A stretch of DNA of 56,597 bases, taken from assembly GCA_002224055.1 (NCBI GenBank), contig AZLU01000256.1, positions 1 to 56,597 of the forward strand, read 5' to 3'. Numbering within the stretch: position 1 is the first letter of the stretch; each line of letters starts with the position of its first letter. The translations under genes were made by a program, and so were the position numbers. A model generated the notes under the pieces. The model made no database searches and was not told the DNA's origin. It worked only from the letters and a program-made list of their open reading frames with translations. Of this stretch, positions 11,883 to 24,156 are shown piece after piece. This DNA comes from Pezizomycotina sp. ARF18. Lineage: Eukaryota > Ascomycota.

Positions 11883-13632
11883 CTAGTGCAGCTGTCGCGT
11901 CTCGAAGAAATCCGTGATATCAGGGCGGTCTACCATACTCCCCCGCCACCTAGCATTCGCTTGATGTAAGCTAGCGGATAAAACCGGCCCCGCACGAGCT
12001 TGAAGCTGAGCTCCGCCGTCGCCGTCTCCCCGTGACCCAGATCCTTCATCCTCGTCCTCCACACGCCGGGGTAGTCCGCATCCGTAGATTTCTGGCCGGA
12101 TTCCATCTGCAACCTCCACGTCCTAGACGTCGGCGGAGCAAGGCACTTCATAAACGCCTCTTTCGCCTCCTCCGAGAGGTCGAAGCTCTTCGCTTCGTCC
12201 GTCGTGAACACGGGACCCCTAAGGAAGATGTGCGACACTTTCCGCGGCTCGTTCGTTTTCGGGTCTTGCTCGAGGCCGTTGCGTTTCAGGATGTACTCGA
12301 CGAACATGACGTCCTCGTTACCGTACGGGTATGAATTTAAGCTGTCGTTGACCGTCCGGCTGTTTCGGCCGGGTATGCGAATCAGGTCTTTCCAGCCACA
12401 CCTTCTCGCTCCCCAAAAAGATCCCGAATAGTAAACGCCGTCGTGCCTTCTCCTCGTCGCTCATCCTGTCGAGTTCCCTATGAGCGTGACGGACCTCTCA
12501 GCGTGGAACGCAGCAGCTTTAGAGCTGGCGTCGATATCCGAAGATGGTGGTCGCATGATCAGGGTCGCACGTGGTGTCGCGGCGCGGTGAACAGCCGGTC
12601 GTTATCACCGCAGACTTGCAATTGACGTCGCTCTGGTACGTTTCGCAGACGATGGCCGCGCGCCATATGTACCCCGTTTTCGCCCACACCAGCTCGTTCT
12701 TCCTGGGCGAGGCGCGCAGCTCTGTTATGTCCCTCCGCCACTCGTTCTTCGTAGCCCTCCCGGATAGCCTCGAGCTGTAGCTTCGTCTTAACCGGTAAAT
12801 CTCTCTCCCTCCCGTGCAGAGCAAGCTGCTGCTGCGGTGTCTTCCTGTTTCTCGATGCAGACGTGGTGCCTTGGCTTGCGCTACCACCGCCTTTGCTGCA
12901 GTTTAAACACGGGCAGTCTCCAAGGTCTTCCTCGTTTCCTCCGTAGGGTTCTCTGTCGGACATTTTCGAGAACCATCCACAATTAGAGCCTAACATATAT
13001 CGGGATCAAAAATGAGATACTTACGCGAGACCCTCGATCCCTCTCATTGCTAAGTGTACTATATGAGGTTTCTATCTCCTGCGTCACCGGAATTTCTTGC
13101 CGCTCGGGTGACCGTACACGTAGCTGTCCGTCCGCTTGTTATCGCCTCTGACCTTAATATTCGTAAAGATCTTGTAATTCGCCGGTTAGCGCTTTTAGGA
13201 CGAATGAAGCTGCTCGTAGACCAAAAAAAATTAAATCTCATAGCGAAACCAGAGCTCCTTTTTCCCCTTCCTTACCTCCATCAAACCGCCCCAAGCCAGA
13301 GAGTAACTTAGACCCTATAGCTTCGCCGAGCTTCGTCCGGTACAGCAGGTCCTTCGACGACCGGCTCTCTTCCTCGAAGTAGGCGTACTCGCTGGCCACA
13401 TCTCTTCCACTGATATACCGGCCACCGGGTAGTGGCCCGGCACGCCGTCGGAGTGTGCGACGCTTATCTCGACTACATTTCTGCTCTACCCAGCAATTAG
13501 GGTCAGCGAAGGGGTTCTGTCTGATGCGGGTCGGAGATGTTGGGGTGGGCAGAAACGTACGTCTCGAGGGCTATCCTTAGGTGCGCCTCTTCTAGCGCTA
13601 GACGTCGTCGATGCGAACCCGCCAAATGACAT
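11883..13632 (-). CDS. Clr2-like transcription-silencing protein
   Basis: In fission yeast Clr2 is a subunit of SHREC, the histone-deacetylase complex that silences heterochromatin; filamentous ascomycetes carry divergent relatives. The assignment rests on motif order. From an ATG at 13632 (MSFGGFASTTSSARRG) come NVVEISVAHSDG, YRTKLGEAIGSKL (near 13330), YVYGHPSGKKFR (near 13100), then after an intron DCPCLNCSKGG (a CxCxxC cluster, near 12910). These follow the order of the Clr2 N-terminal region (SDG, YR.K.GE, GHPSG..FRS, CxCxxC). The second domain shows NELVWAKTGYIWRAAIV (near 12680), GNEDVMFVEYILK (near 12310) and HIFLRGPVFTT (near 12210). The stop is at 11883. An intron starting gtaagt near 13013 is probable; another starting gtacgt near 13560 is possible. 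Several frame changes are needed. The match to Clr2 is from memory of family motifs and should be tested. Confidence 0.55.
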
Positions 13633-14876
13633 TATTCACACACGCTAGGGCACTGCGACGGATTGGCCCAAATGTCGCTTGCCAAATTTACCCCACGGCG
13701 CGATGGATGATAATAATAATTCTCAAAAACGTTCTTCTGTAGCTGCGGTAGCGGAGGCCGTCACTCTTCGAATTGCTTAGGATACGAGAGATCAAATTCA
13801 AAGCGTGGTGTACATACTAACTAAGTAATCGTTGCGTTGCATGCACAGACGCGAGATGAAATAACAAAGCGGTTAATTAGGTGCGACACCAAAATCAAAA
13901 CCCGTTAAATTCTCCGCTCACGTGTAGATAGATAGATACTTCAGTAATCTATATATACACTTCAATGAACGTCAACGTTGCAACTCAAAACCGAGAAGCC
14001 ATTTAAGATGACATTATTCGAACACTGACGGAAATCTGACGGTAATACATTATTATATACTTAGTGCTTAATATCTGCAATTTCAATTAAGTATTAGTAG
14101 TAATTATGGAAATGAAAATTCTCTAATTTGCAAGCATTCAAGCATTTTGTATAGTGGTATTGTTGTTCATCACAAGTAGTAATGCGATGGCGGGTGCACC
14201 GATATGATGTATCGCCCATGTTCAAGATTATATATCTATAATCATGCTTTTTCTTTTCTCTCTTTATACTGTATTAAATATGAGATGCGTAGCATAAAAA
14301 ATTCACTACATATTTGCCGAGCTTTCTGCACTACATTTTAATATACATATTCTGTTGGCCTATAGCATTGAAAAATAGTTGGTAGATATCGTTCAAGCGC
14401 AATGCCCTCGATCCATTGAGGTGGATTGTTTTACACCTGATCGGCGTGAACAAAGGTGGCTTTCTTTCGGATCGCTCCAGGCACTCGTCCGGAGACCGTG
14501 GGATATAATATCGCGTGAAGCCAGTATATGATGAGCAACCTGGCTCGAAACCATTCATGTACCGCGAATATTTTTAATTTTTCGTGTATATAATTCTAAA
14601 ATACCATCTTTACCATTTTCAATACCGCCGATTAGCTTTAGCAAACAGTCGAGAGAAAAAAAATAAAATATTTGGATCCTCCCAAAAACATCCATTGTAG
14701 TTGCGATACCTTCTTTTGCTCCCCGGTGAGAGGCCTAATTGTTTACTGATACGCGTCGGCCAACATGTAATAATTAAAGAAAGAAACAACAGGATAATTG
14801 GCCTTTGTTAGACAACCATCACCACAGAAAAAAAAGTTCTTTTATGTAATGAGGTGTGGTTGACCATGGGTTCTTG

Positions 14877-14905
<29 letters not shown>
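14877..14905. repeat. Poly-T tract of 29 bases
   Basis: Uninterrupted T run in the gene-poor region. Nothing adjacent suggests a retroposed element. Confidence 0.9.
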
Positions 14906-14910
<5 letters not shown>

Positions 14911-17900
14911 CCTCCGGAAAGCCTCTTGATTGCAAAAAAAGGGTGACCACATCGTTGGTGGCTTCCCTTTCAATAGACCTTGTGATTTGTTAAGTTCGCA
15001 GCTATTCGTACAAAGGAGTAAAAGTGTAAGTTGCGACCGCCTTTGAAAAGAACCCAACAAGGAAGAAGCATGTCCTTGAAAGGTCTGGCATGTAAGTACC
15101 TTATGCATCGATGTTACTCCATTATTCTCCTTGAAATTGCTCGACTATAGTATTCGAGCAACAGAAGGCTGTTTTTCCACCTTCACGCACACGTACACGT
15201 AAGAAGGCCGCTTTTGAATGGACAGAAAAAAAAATTTGTAATAATTCTCAAACACAAAGTTCGGGAGACAGATCCTTACATTGGATGCCGGACGGTCGAT
15301 AAGCACAGCAAAATCGCATCTGATAATCAACATCTACCCGCAAGCTTTCTAGGAATTCGCAAGGCGTATCAATCAAGGAATGAGATCAACATGATTTGAT
15401 GAAATTGTCAAACCATATACATTTCGCGATCGCGCGAACGCCCATCACTTTTTTTGTCTCGGGGCTTCGTCGCATAGCCTCGCAACCGCCAGTTCGGCCC
15501 TTTAGGAATTCTATCACATATATTGATATGTAATTGAGGTCTCGTATGACGATATGACCTTGGACAAATGATTTACGGGATATATCAAATCAGAGCGTAG
15601 AGAGGATTAGAAGAGAAAAAAAAAGGTTGGGGGTGAATATTGAAGAACTTCGGCACTCGACGAAAGCGAGAGGATTCATTCGCTATTCACCATTCTACAG
15701 GGAAATATATTTCCCTAGAAAGGCATTTCCGACGAGCCAGGTTTTCCCAGTGATGTTTCCCCCACGGTCCTTGTCTCACTTTCAAGGCAAAATGGTTATG
15801 AAGGAAGGGGGTAGGGGAGAAAAAAATGAAGCAGCGTTTCGAACAAGTAACCAATGACCATTGCCCTGGGATCCGGGATAAACACCACATCTTGGAGAAG
15901 AGTGCAGAGCATCGTGACCGACGATCTGGCGAAGCGCCCGAGTGGCTCGTTAATTTCAAGCCAACTGAAATATAAGAGCAAAGAACCATAGTGTGGAACC
16001 TTCTTGGGAGCAGAACCCTGTGGGGATGCATGCAAGAGAAGCATGGCCTTTTTGTCGAATCGATGCCGGTCTATCCGCTGCAGCATAGCATTAGCGAGAT
16101 GAAAGCAAAACATTTTGCAGACGGATTATAGATATACAAGACGGGAAAAAAAAAAAGATGGCAGAAGTTGGAAGATTTTCTCGCGATACCTGACTTGTAT
16201 ATTAAAAGGTCATAAGCCTACCTTCTCGGACGCCACATTTACAGATTTCCTCAACATATTTCTCATCGAAAACATGGCTCTTGCACATCTGGTAAAGCCG
16301 TCGTCGATGTTCTAGGATATTAAGTTTTTTTTTTTTTTTTTTCCTTAAATTGCAAAACTACTCGAGTGTGTGTAGTGGCGTAGAAGCAGATTCGTTCAAA
16401 GAAATTGACGGTATCCATGCGAGATGGATGGTTGTCTTGGTCAATATTAATGCAAAGCTGATAGGTGGTGATGGTTGAATAGATGTTTCCTTATTTGCCT
16501 TTGGAAGGTGGTTAAGTAGGACGAACCATTGGTTGACGTCGGTTCTCTGGATGCTTGGGGTCAAGAAATTTGGTTCCTTGCAGTGGAAGCTCAGCAGAAC
16601 AAATAGGGAATAATACCGGGATTTTCCTGCAATAGCGGCAACGCAACATGAATTAGCCGAGAGTAACATTCTGTGGTAAAAGTGGTATGGTGCTTTTAAA
16701 TCCCGGTGACCGTGAGCGCTCACCCCCAGAAGTCTAGGGCCGATGTTTGAATGCAGAGCACAGAAGGCCGAGGCTGATCACCTTTGCGCACATGTTGGAA
16801 CTTGGAACCAACATGCCGTTGAATCAGTGATACGCTCACCAGCTAATGAAACAGAGGGAAAGGATGGATAAAGAAGGGTATAGCGACAGAGGCCGAAAAG
16901 GATATATATATAAAAAAAAAGGGCAAGTCGATCGTGAAGAAAATATATTTTTAGCGACTTCGCGGTCGAAGGGACAATTCATCAACCCTTCTCTTCACAA
17001 TCGCGATTTCATGACGAAAATCCAGCAGATCAGACTTGATTTCTTTACCAGCCATCTCAATTTAATCCTTCACGACTTTGATTAGAAATAAAGGGAGAAA
17101 AAGAGGCTTCAACAAGTATAGGATGGGGCAGTGAACGCCACGCACTCGCATGCCACTGCACCCCGCACTGATAGGGGCAAAATGCTGACGATAATGGGCG
17201 CTTTCAAATTTTTTTTTTTAGAAAAATAAAAAAAGAACAGAAAATAAATAAGATTATAATAGGCGGAAAGGTTAAAACGAAAGGCCGAGAGAAAAAGGCG
17301 CGTCCGTACCCTCGAAGACGCGTTGGTCTTATAGACAATCTTTTTTTCCCCGTGTGTCAGAGGCGACTGGAACCTGCGTCCTTCTCGCATTGGCAAGGTC
17401 AGGTTCGGCCTCGGGGAGTGGGTGTCGTTTCGCGAAGTGCATTTCCGGTGGTTGGCTCTGCTTTATCCACGACGTTAAATTATGACCTTCACCTAGAAAA
17501 AAAAAAAAAAGAAAGAAACGAAACTCTTTTTGCCCGACGGTTTTTTCTGATAGGCAAAGGCCAGAGCCTTTTCTTTCCCTTTCTAAGTTTCTATACTCTT
17601 CTCTCTGTTTTCTTCCCCCCCTTCTTAATGGTGTCCATCCTTACCGGCAGTAGGCGAAAAGGCATGCTAGGTAACATGACAATGAGCAAGTAAGACTCTT
17701 GTTCCATTAGCTCTCTAACAGTCGTTCATGTTGTAGCCAACTGGAAAATCTTAGCTCGTAAGGCAGAAGAAGGCTAAGAGCAAAAAGGCGGTGGTGGTGG
17801 GGAGAGCAGAAAAAAGAAAATACAAAATTAGGTATAGAAGCAAAAATGTGGCACTCACCAACCCACACCATCACCTACTATCGCTTCATCACACTCTTCC

Positions 17901-18549
17901 TCACGCCTTCAGGTATATCGCACGAAAACAATTGGTGAACTAGGTGTCCCCAAGTTACACGGCTTCCAAGCTTGTCGCTTCGACATGCTTATCTGTGACA
18001 TCCTCATATACAATTGAAGAAGGAGGGATGTAGGGGGGAAATAGACTACGGCCCCGTCGACATCAACATCAGCAACAGGAACAGCAACAACAACATCAAA
18101 GACATACTACTTCTCTCAGCATCGTCTTTTTATAGCTGTGACTCGGAGGATTCCTTCTGATGCGTTGGCCTTTCTCGGAACTCTTCGCCAGAGGGCCTAG
18201 AAAGAGGCCAAAAATGTAAAGTGTGTGAGATGATTGGCGGCTCCAGATTCTGTGGGCAATATGCATGAGGCTGAAATGGTTCTAGTTAGACCTAAACTGT
18301 CGAAGAGAAAAGAAGCTGTGAGAAAGAGTCGAAGGTGAGGAAAAAAGAAGTAGCAGTATAAAACAGAAGGCCGAATGGTTTTAGCTTTCTGATTCTTGCT
18401 TAGCTATTTTACCCACTTCATGCAGTAACAACTCATCGATTTTCTCTGGAAGGAAGAGAACCCTAGACATCAAAAAGAAAAAAAAAGAAAAGAAACAAGA
18501 TCGGTAATTTTTATTTTCTTTTTCTCTCACAACAAAAATAAACTGACCA

Positions 18550-18921
18550 ATTTCTTTGTCGTTCCAGACCTGTTTGGCCTGTAGCGATAATAATTTTATT
18601 TTTATTTTTATTTTTATTTTTATTTTGTTTTGTTTTTGTTTGTATGTTTATTTTATTTTTCAATTTTTTAAGTATTATTGCTTTCTTTTTCTTCTAGACC
18701 TGACTTCAGGAGGAAATATCCTTCTTATCATTAGTGACCCTTACACTGTCAAGGTCAAGAAATGTACAATGTACGCGTTTCTCGCCGTCGTGCTTTGCCG
18801 ATGTCTTGTAGCAGGTACCCGAACCATGAAAGAGGACAAGAAGGATGCCACCAGGAGGCGTCATACCTATTCTTAAAGAGAAAAATCAGCATACCACCTT
18901 TGTCTTTCTTTCACTGTACGT

Positions 18922-18954
<33 letters not shown>

Positions 18955-19370
18955 CAAGATTCGCAATCCCTGCCGGCCGCTGTGTATTCAAAGTCTGACT
19001 CCGGGAATCAGTCGGCTGCCGATTGATTGATCAATTCGATACCCTTTATAAAGCAATTGGACCCCTCCATGTTTGTTTGAAAGGCCATTGAACTCTTTTC
19101 TCGTGAAGCTTTTAAAAGACGACGAGATTGCTTCCTCTGTTCTTCCTGCCCTCTTCCCTGTCTCCTTTCTTCCCTCCCTTCACACTTTTTTTTTTTTTTT
19201 TTGCCTTCCCCTTCCCTTTTTCTATCTCTTTAAATCCTCTTTACATAAAAGATATCACCCCGGCAATTGTTGCAATTCCTTTCCAAAAAAGAAAGAATAT
19301 ATGATAGGAAGGGGCCCCAGGAAGACAGTCCAGCATAGAAGCAATCGCCTGTTCCTTTTTTTCCTTCTTT
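18550..19370 (+). promoter_or_regulatory. Pyrimidine-rich region upstream of the F-box-like gene
   Basis: The plus strand is dominated by T and C here, with an (ATTTTT)n microsatellite at 18593-18626, a T27 run at 18928-18954 and a T18 run near 19187. C/T-rich blocks upstream of start codons are common in filamentous-fungal promoters. The regulatory role is inferred from position only. Confidence 0.4.
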
Positions 19371-19568
19371 TCATGAAAGTATTCCGAGACCGGGCATTTT
19401 TCAACGGTTACTTATTTTCTGTGTCGTCAAGTCGCTCACGGACTTAGCTCATCCTTGCCTGTAAACGCTCACGCTAGCCCTATACTGTTTTAGTACACGA
19501 CACGTGAAGCTTAGATTCTAGCCAAAAAGAGACCCAAAAACCACAACAAAGGGAAAATCATCAAATCC

Positions 19569-20655
19569 ATGTCGGCCGCAACAGCAGCTCGCCGGATCGG
19601 CCATCACGAAAGCACCAATCTCACCATTCCCAGCCGCAGCAAACGATGACGTTGGCTACGATGCCCTCGACATGATTGTCGACATCCTGTCGTCGGCAAA
19701 CACATTCCAGTCCTGCAATCCTTGCTGCAGCGTTCGGGAAATTCCGCCAAGGTAGCGAGCGTATTTGTCCACAACAAACCGGAGATTTACACCTCAATTG
19801 CGTCACGACAATTCCACCCGCTGCCGGACGCACTTGAGGCGGCGTCGATGGAGCAGCTCTTACCACCGGTGAGGGACCTTGACGACTATGACGACCCTAC
19901 AACGCCACTGGAGCTTCTCCCTTACCGCGAGGGAAACAACAAACCTCTGCAAGTTCGGGATAAAGGCCCCGAGGGCATCGACGAGCGGGTCCAGACACTC
20001 CTCATGAACGACGAAGTTGTTCAGGAGCTTGAGAAGCTCTTCGAACTGAGATTCGGAAGCGGTTTCAAGCTTTCCGGAGCCGAAAAAGTGGTCTTCCGAA
20101 GGCTCTGTACCGCATCTGGGCGTTCTGCAATGGCGTCCCCAGGTTCGGCAGCCGCTGCTCTTCGACCATGACGAAGTGAAGATGCAGTACTGGGAAACCA
20201 GGTTCCTGTGGCGATACTCTGCGGTGGAGATCTGCGAGATCGGAAAAGTGTACGCCTTCCTCGTAGGGTTGATTCTTGAATGCTGCCGCAAGTGCCAGCA
20301 CAGGAGTACTTCGACAACCAGCAGTACAGCGGTGATGAGGAGTACCTCTCGGACGTCATCGGCTACCACATGTCCAAGGGCCACAGGCTATCCTTGATCT
20401 CCACCAGTACGCCTGCCAGGAAACGAAGCCAAAGAAGCTCTCTAGGGCTCTCGCTTGGGTGCGGTCGGTTACCAGCGATTCCTCATCGGCGACCTAGAGT
20501 ATGTCTGGTACCTGAAATACCCAGGAATCAGATTCGACTCCATCATCAGGAAGGCTTCCGAGACGTTGCCGGAGCCATCACCAATTAAGATAAAGCGCCG
20601 ACTAGCTCCACCGGTGTCGATGTACGAAGTCAATGTACGAATATTGCAATACTGA
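19569..20655 (+). CDS. F-box-like protein of filamentous fungi
   Basis: The layout matches a large family of fungal F-box-like proteins thought to recruit substrates to SCF ubiquitin ligases. An N-terminal helical segment reads DDVGYDALDMIVDILSSANTFQS (near 19645-19710), a weak F-box. It is followed by VASVFVHNKPEIYTSIASRQFHPLPDALEA (19750-19840), typical of the segment after the F-box. Downstream come KALYRIWAFCNGVPRF (near 20100), MQYWETRFLWRYSAVEICEIGKVYAFLVGL (20180-20270) and YLSDVIGYHMSKGHRL (near 20340), the helical body of the family. The C-terminal part reads YQRFLIGDLEYVWYLKYPGIRFD and stops at 20655. The start at 19569 is the first ATG upstream but its frame breaks before the F-box segment; at least three other frame changes are needed. 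Substrate is unknown. No leucine-rich or WD repeats are visible. Confidence 0.5.
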
Positions 20656-22457
20656 TGTTCAACAAGGGAGAACAGGCCCAGCATCAATCATCATCAATCC
20701 TCAGATACCAATTATATAAACGGACCAGTGCGAACTAAAATTTCCAGCGACAAAAAACCTACGGCAACTGATCAACAAAAGTCAGCGAGCTTGAACAAAA
20801 AATAATAATTCAGGAAACAATAACAAAAAGGGGAAATATAAAAACCAATATATATATATATAAAAATCCAATGACTAATGATCGGGGAAAAAAATAGTAT
20901 ACGAAATATTGAACCCCCTCGCCAGGCGGCCTTTACTTTGTTTTAATGGTGGTTTCTCTTCTTGCAATCATTTAATCCTTTTTTTTTTTTTTTTTCGGAG
21001 CGAGCGTTTTGCCTCAAAAATCAATGGGATCGATCTTTTTAGCGACTTTTTTTAAAATGTAATTTCTTCCATTTTTGCGAAGTTTCCTCTTCAGTTTAAG
21101 CACAAAGTGCGAGCAAGTTAGCAAGCGAGCGAGCGAGAGCGATAGCGATCTGTTTCTGCCTTTTTCTTTCTTTCCTACTTCTTCCAATAATGACGTTTTC
21201 CGTTAAGTCTCGATAATTTTATGTTTAATGGCTATTTAAGTTTTTACGACATGATCAAATGTACCGCTTCTTCTTTCTTTTGGAGCTTTCTTTGCGATAT
21301 CAGCAAGCATGTCTGCTTATTTCTTCTGGAGCCTTCTTACGATACGATCAAACGTTTCTGCTTCTTTCCTTTGAAGCCCTTTTTTACGATACGATCAAAT
21401 GTTTGTGCTTCTTTCTTTCGGAGCTTCTTTCACGATTGGATCTAACGTTTCTGCCCCCCCTTCTCTTTTTAGGTCTTCTTTATGATACGATTGAACGTTT
21501 TGCTTCTTTCATTTGAAGCTTTCCTTTTCTCCCCTTTTTTTATGTATCTTAACGACCCCCACGAAATCTCTGATCTTTGTGACGATAGTGACGAATATAA
21601 AAAAAAGAAAGCAAAACGAAATAAAAATTTTATATATGAAACAAAAATCTTGCTTACATTTGAGGATGCAGCTTCAGTGGTCGAGGGAAAAGTAGGCAAA
21701 GGACCATCTACCGGTATAATGGGAGCTATTGCAGCTTGCAGCTCCCTGCATGGTTTGCGTGAACAGCGCATCGATCGACGGCGCTTTGTAACTTGCGGAG
21801 ATTGGTTTGAAAAAAGATGAGGTCGCAGTGACGGGGCCTTTTGCTACGTCACCATTAGCATTGGAAAGGAGGAGAGGGGCAAACAGGGGACTGAGAAGTT
21901 ATTGTAGCGGTATGAGCCTTCTTTGATGATGAGATTGTTTTTTTAATTTATTCATTTATAGATGGTAGTTGTAAGAAGAAGGAAGTGGTAGCTTTGGGTA
22001 GCTTGTGAAGATTTTATTTCCTAGGGAAACAATAAACGAGGGAAGCTAGCAAAGGTAATGCCAAGACATGCGTCACATGATCAGGCGACACACTAGAGGA
22101 CCAAAAATGGACGCGACGCGACGTGTCTCGAGGAATAATAAATACCGGTCAATTTTTATTTGCTGATTATAAAGTATTGTGAAAAAAAAAATGAAAAAAG
22201 TCAATCAACGAACCGCCCTGCCTCCATTGCTAGATGTGATATTCCGAAAACCCGCCCGTATGCATCTTTTACAAGTTTAAAAAAGAAAAGAAGAAAGAGG
22301 AAGAAAAAACCATTATGTGTAAGATACGTAATCACGAAACATTGACGAAAAATTATCTCTACTTTGTCCGAAGAGCCAGAAGAAAAAGTAAAAATAGTAG
22401 AAAAAAGTATCATATGAAAAGCGGGGCGTCTTTCGGTTCGTTGAAATAGTCAGTAGA
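20656..22457. other. Intergenic between convergent genes; contains a 47-bp tandem array
   Basis: The left part is T/C-rich. It contains the array at 21246-21530 and, just after it, an intact reading frame from an ATG at 21542 to 21820 (opening MYLNDPHEISDLCDDSDEYK) that resembles nothing I know and may be chance. The right half is AT-rich and featureless. Confidence 0.5.
21246..21530. repeat. Six imperfect tandem copies of a 45-50 bp unit
   Basis: Copies start near 21246, 21294, 21339, 21386, 21432 and 21482. Each begins with a form of acgatacgatcaaacgtttc, continues with tgcttctttc and ends with gaagcttctttt-like sequence. Copies differ at about 10-25% of positions, so the array is not recent. 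Confidence 0.8.
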
Positions 22458-24156
22458 TCATTTATCCAGAGCTCCAAGGGTCTGACAGCTGGCGGCCCGC
22501 CACCCACAGTGACTCACCGTTCCCGCCTTTATCCATATCCCTTCCTCTTCCCAATCCACTACCACCCCTTTCGCAACCCCTTTCTCCCCAGCCACTTTCT
22601 CAATCTTCGATATTAAGTCCGGGATCATCTTGTCGTAGTACGTAGACGCTCTGGAGCAACTTATTGATCTTGCGCTGCCTGCGGCCGTGGAATTGGTCCA
22701 GTACCCGCGTCAACGAGGTATAACCCGATGCTGTCTCGGACTCAAATAGCGTGTCGATCAGCCTGAGCCTATTATCCGTGAACTGCATCTCCTCGCCCAG
22801 CAGCTCCGCCATAGATACGATAATCCTGTTCACGCACGCGAAGTACGCCATGTCCCGCTGCGATAGGTTCCGCAAGAAATATAACAGCTTATCATCCTGC
22901 CAAGACGTCACCTCGGCCGCGGTCACCGTCGACTTCTTCGCCGGTTTATCCTCCGCCGCCGCCTCCGTACCTTTATCTTCCATCTCCTCGTCCGACATCG
23001 TGCTCGTAGTACTCCCGCTGCTGTAACCCCTCTTCGCAAGGTTCTTAAACTTGATACCGTGAACTTCCCTGTAGAGGTTCCTGTAGATGTAAAACAGTAA
23101 AAACCCCCTCTTGAACCTCGAAAGCTCGTCGGCGCTCGCGGAGAGCCTGTGGAATCCGCTTTTCGCACCGGTGCTGTTCGCGGAAGGGTCGCAGAGCATG
23201 TACTTCCTGTAGATTTGGAATACGCGCATGGGGAGATGGTTTATGGCGCATAAGATGTACATCGTCGACGTTTTACCCTCGGGATCGGGAACGACGGCGG
23301 TGTCTTTGTAAATTCGTTTGGTCCCTGGCGGGGGTAACCTGCGTAAAGCGAAAGTCGACGCCATCTTCCGATAAATTATCGTCGTCATCACCATCATCGT
23401 CATTATCGTCGTCGGCATCATTTTCGTCCTCCTCCATAATACCTCCATCCGGTCGAGCCTCTGGTAGCGGTGGCACCGTATCTGGCTCACCGTTCACTTC
23501 TTGCTGTTCCTGAGCCTTATCATCATCACCATCATCATCTACACCTGCATCAGTCTCCTCATCCTCAATATTGTCCGCTGCTTCTGGATTGCTCATGTGC
23601 CCGGGATTCCCAGCTTCAGACCCACTTTCGTATTCTTCGGACTCAGAAGCGGAGCTCTCGGTAACGGGAGAGGTGCCGATTTTCTGTTATCACGGTGAGG
23701 AAAGGTTAGCATGGCATGTTTTACTTTGCTGTCTTTATTTTTTATTTTTTTATTTATATTTATTTATTTATTTTGATAGCTCACAATCGGAGGAAAACTA
23801 CATATACTCATCATCGCTATACTCCATCAACCATAAACACGGATTCCCACTGTCGTTGGTATACTCCGCACGAAAGCCGGCCACTGGTACCGGTGGAACA
23901 CATCTCCCCTCCTCTCCTTCCACTCTTCCAGGCCTTCTACGATCGGCGGGGAACCGCCGCCTGGTATACTAAATCCCAAGGTCGAGCTGGAAGGAGTTGG
24001 TGAGGATGCGCGGTATATTCCCGTCAGGTTCGCTTGCAGGATGGGATACAGCCGTGGGTACGCTTCGATAAACACCTGCAGGCTGTGGAAGCTGTCCAGG
24101 TGCTTTAAGATGTCGATCTTGCAATCCGGGTCCAGATCCGTAAACGTGCGCGGCAT
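22458..24156 (-). CDS. F-box-type protein with acidic linker
   Basis: The ATG at 24156 gives MPRTFTDLDPDCKIDILKHL, then DSFHSLQVFIEAYPRLYPIL, a good F-box-like opening (LP/LD..C...IL.HL, then helices). A Pro/Ser-rich stretch follows (near 23940-24020). The first exon ends near SGNPCLWLMEYSDDE, with a likely intron from about 23803 (gtatatg) to a gctaac...aacag acceptor near 23685. The next part is strongly acidic (SESEEYESGSE; long Asp runs encoded near 23390-23420 and 23525-23545). The C-terminal half is helical and basic (YILCAINHLPMRVFQIYRKY, LSRFKRGFLLFYIYRNLY, DDKLLYFLRNLSQRDMAYF, then LISKIEKVAGEKG) and ends near 22458. Frame shifts occur near 23310 and 22640. A role as an SCF adaptor is inferred from the F-box only. 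Confidence 0.55.

Larger units (their letters stand above)
13633..19568. other. Long gene-poor region, 5.9 kb
   Basis: No protein family is recognisable. Open frames of 90-120 codons exist (for example minus 16358-16723) but have no motif, no conserved-looking composition and no intron context. The left part is AT-rich; the right part (18550-19370) is T/C-rich on the plus strand and probably belongs to the promoter of the gene starting at 19569. Poly-T runs occur at 14877-14905 and 18928-18954. Confidence 0.55.

Noticed and set aside
16358-16723. 121-codon minus-strand frame as a gene
   Set aside because: It has no recognisable motif, no intron context and lies in AT-rich gene-poor DNA; a frame of this length can occur by chance.
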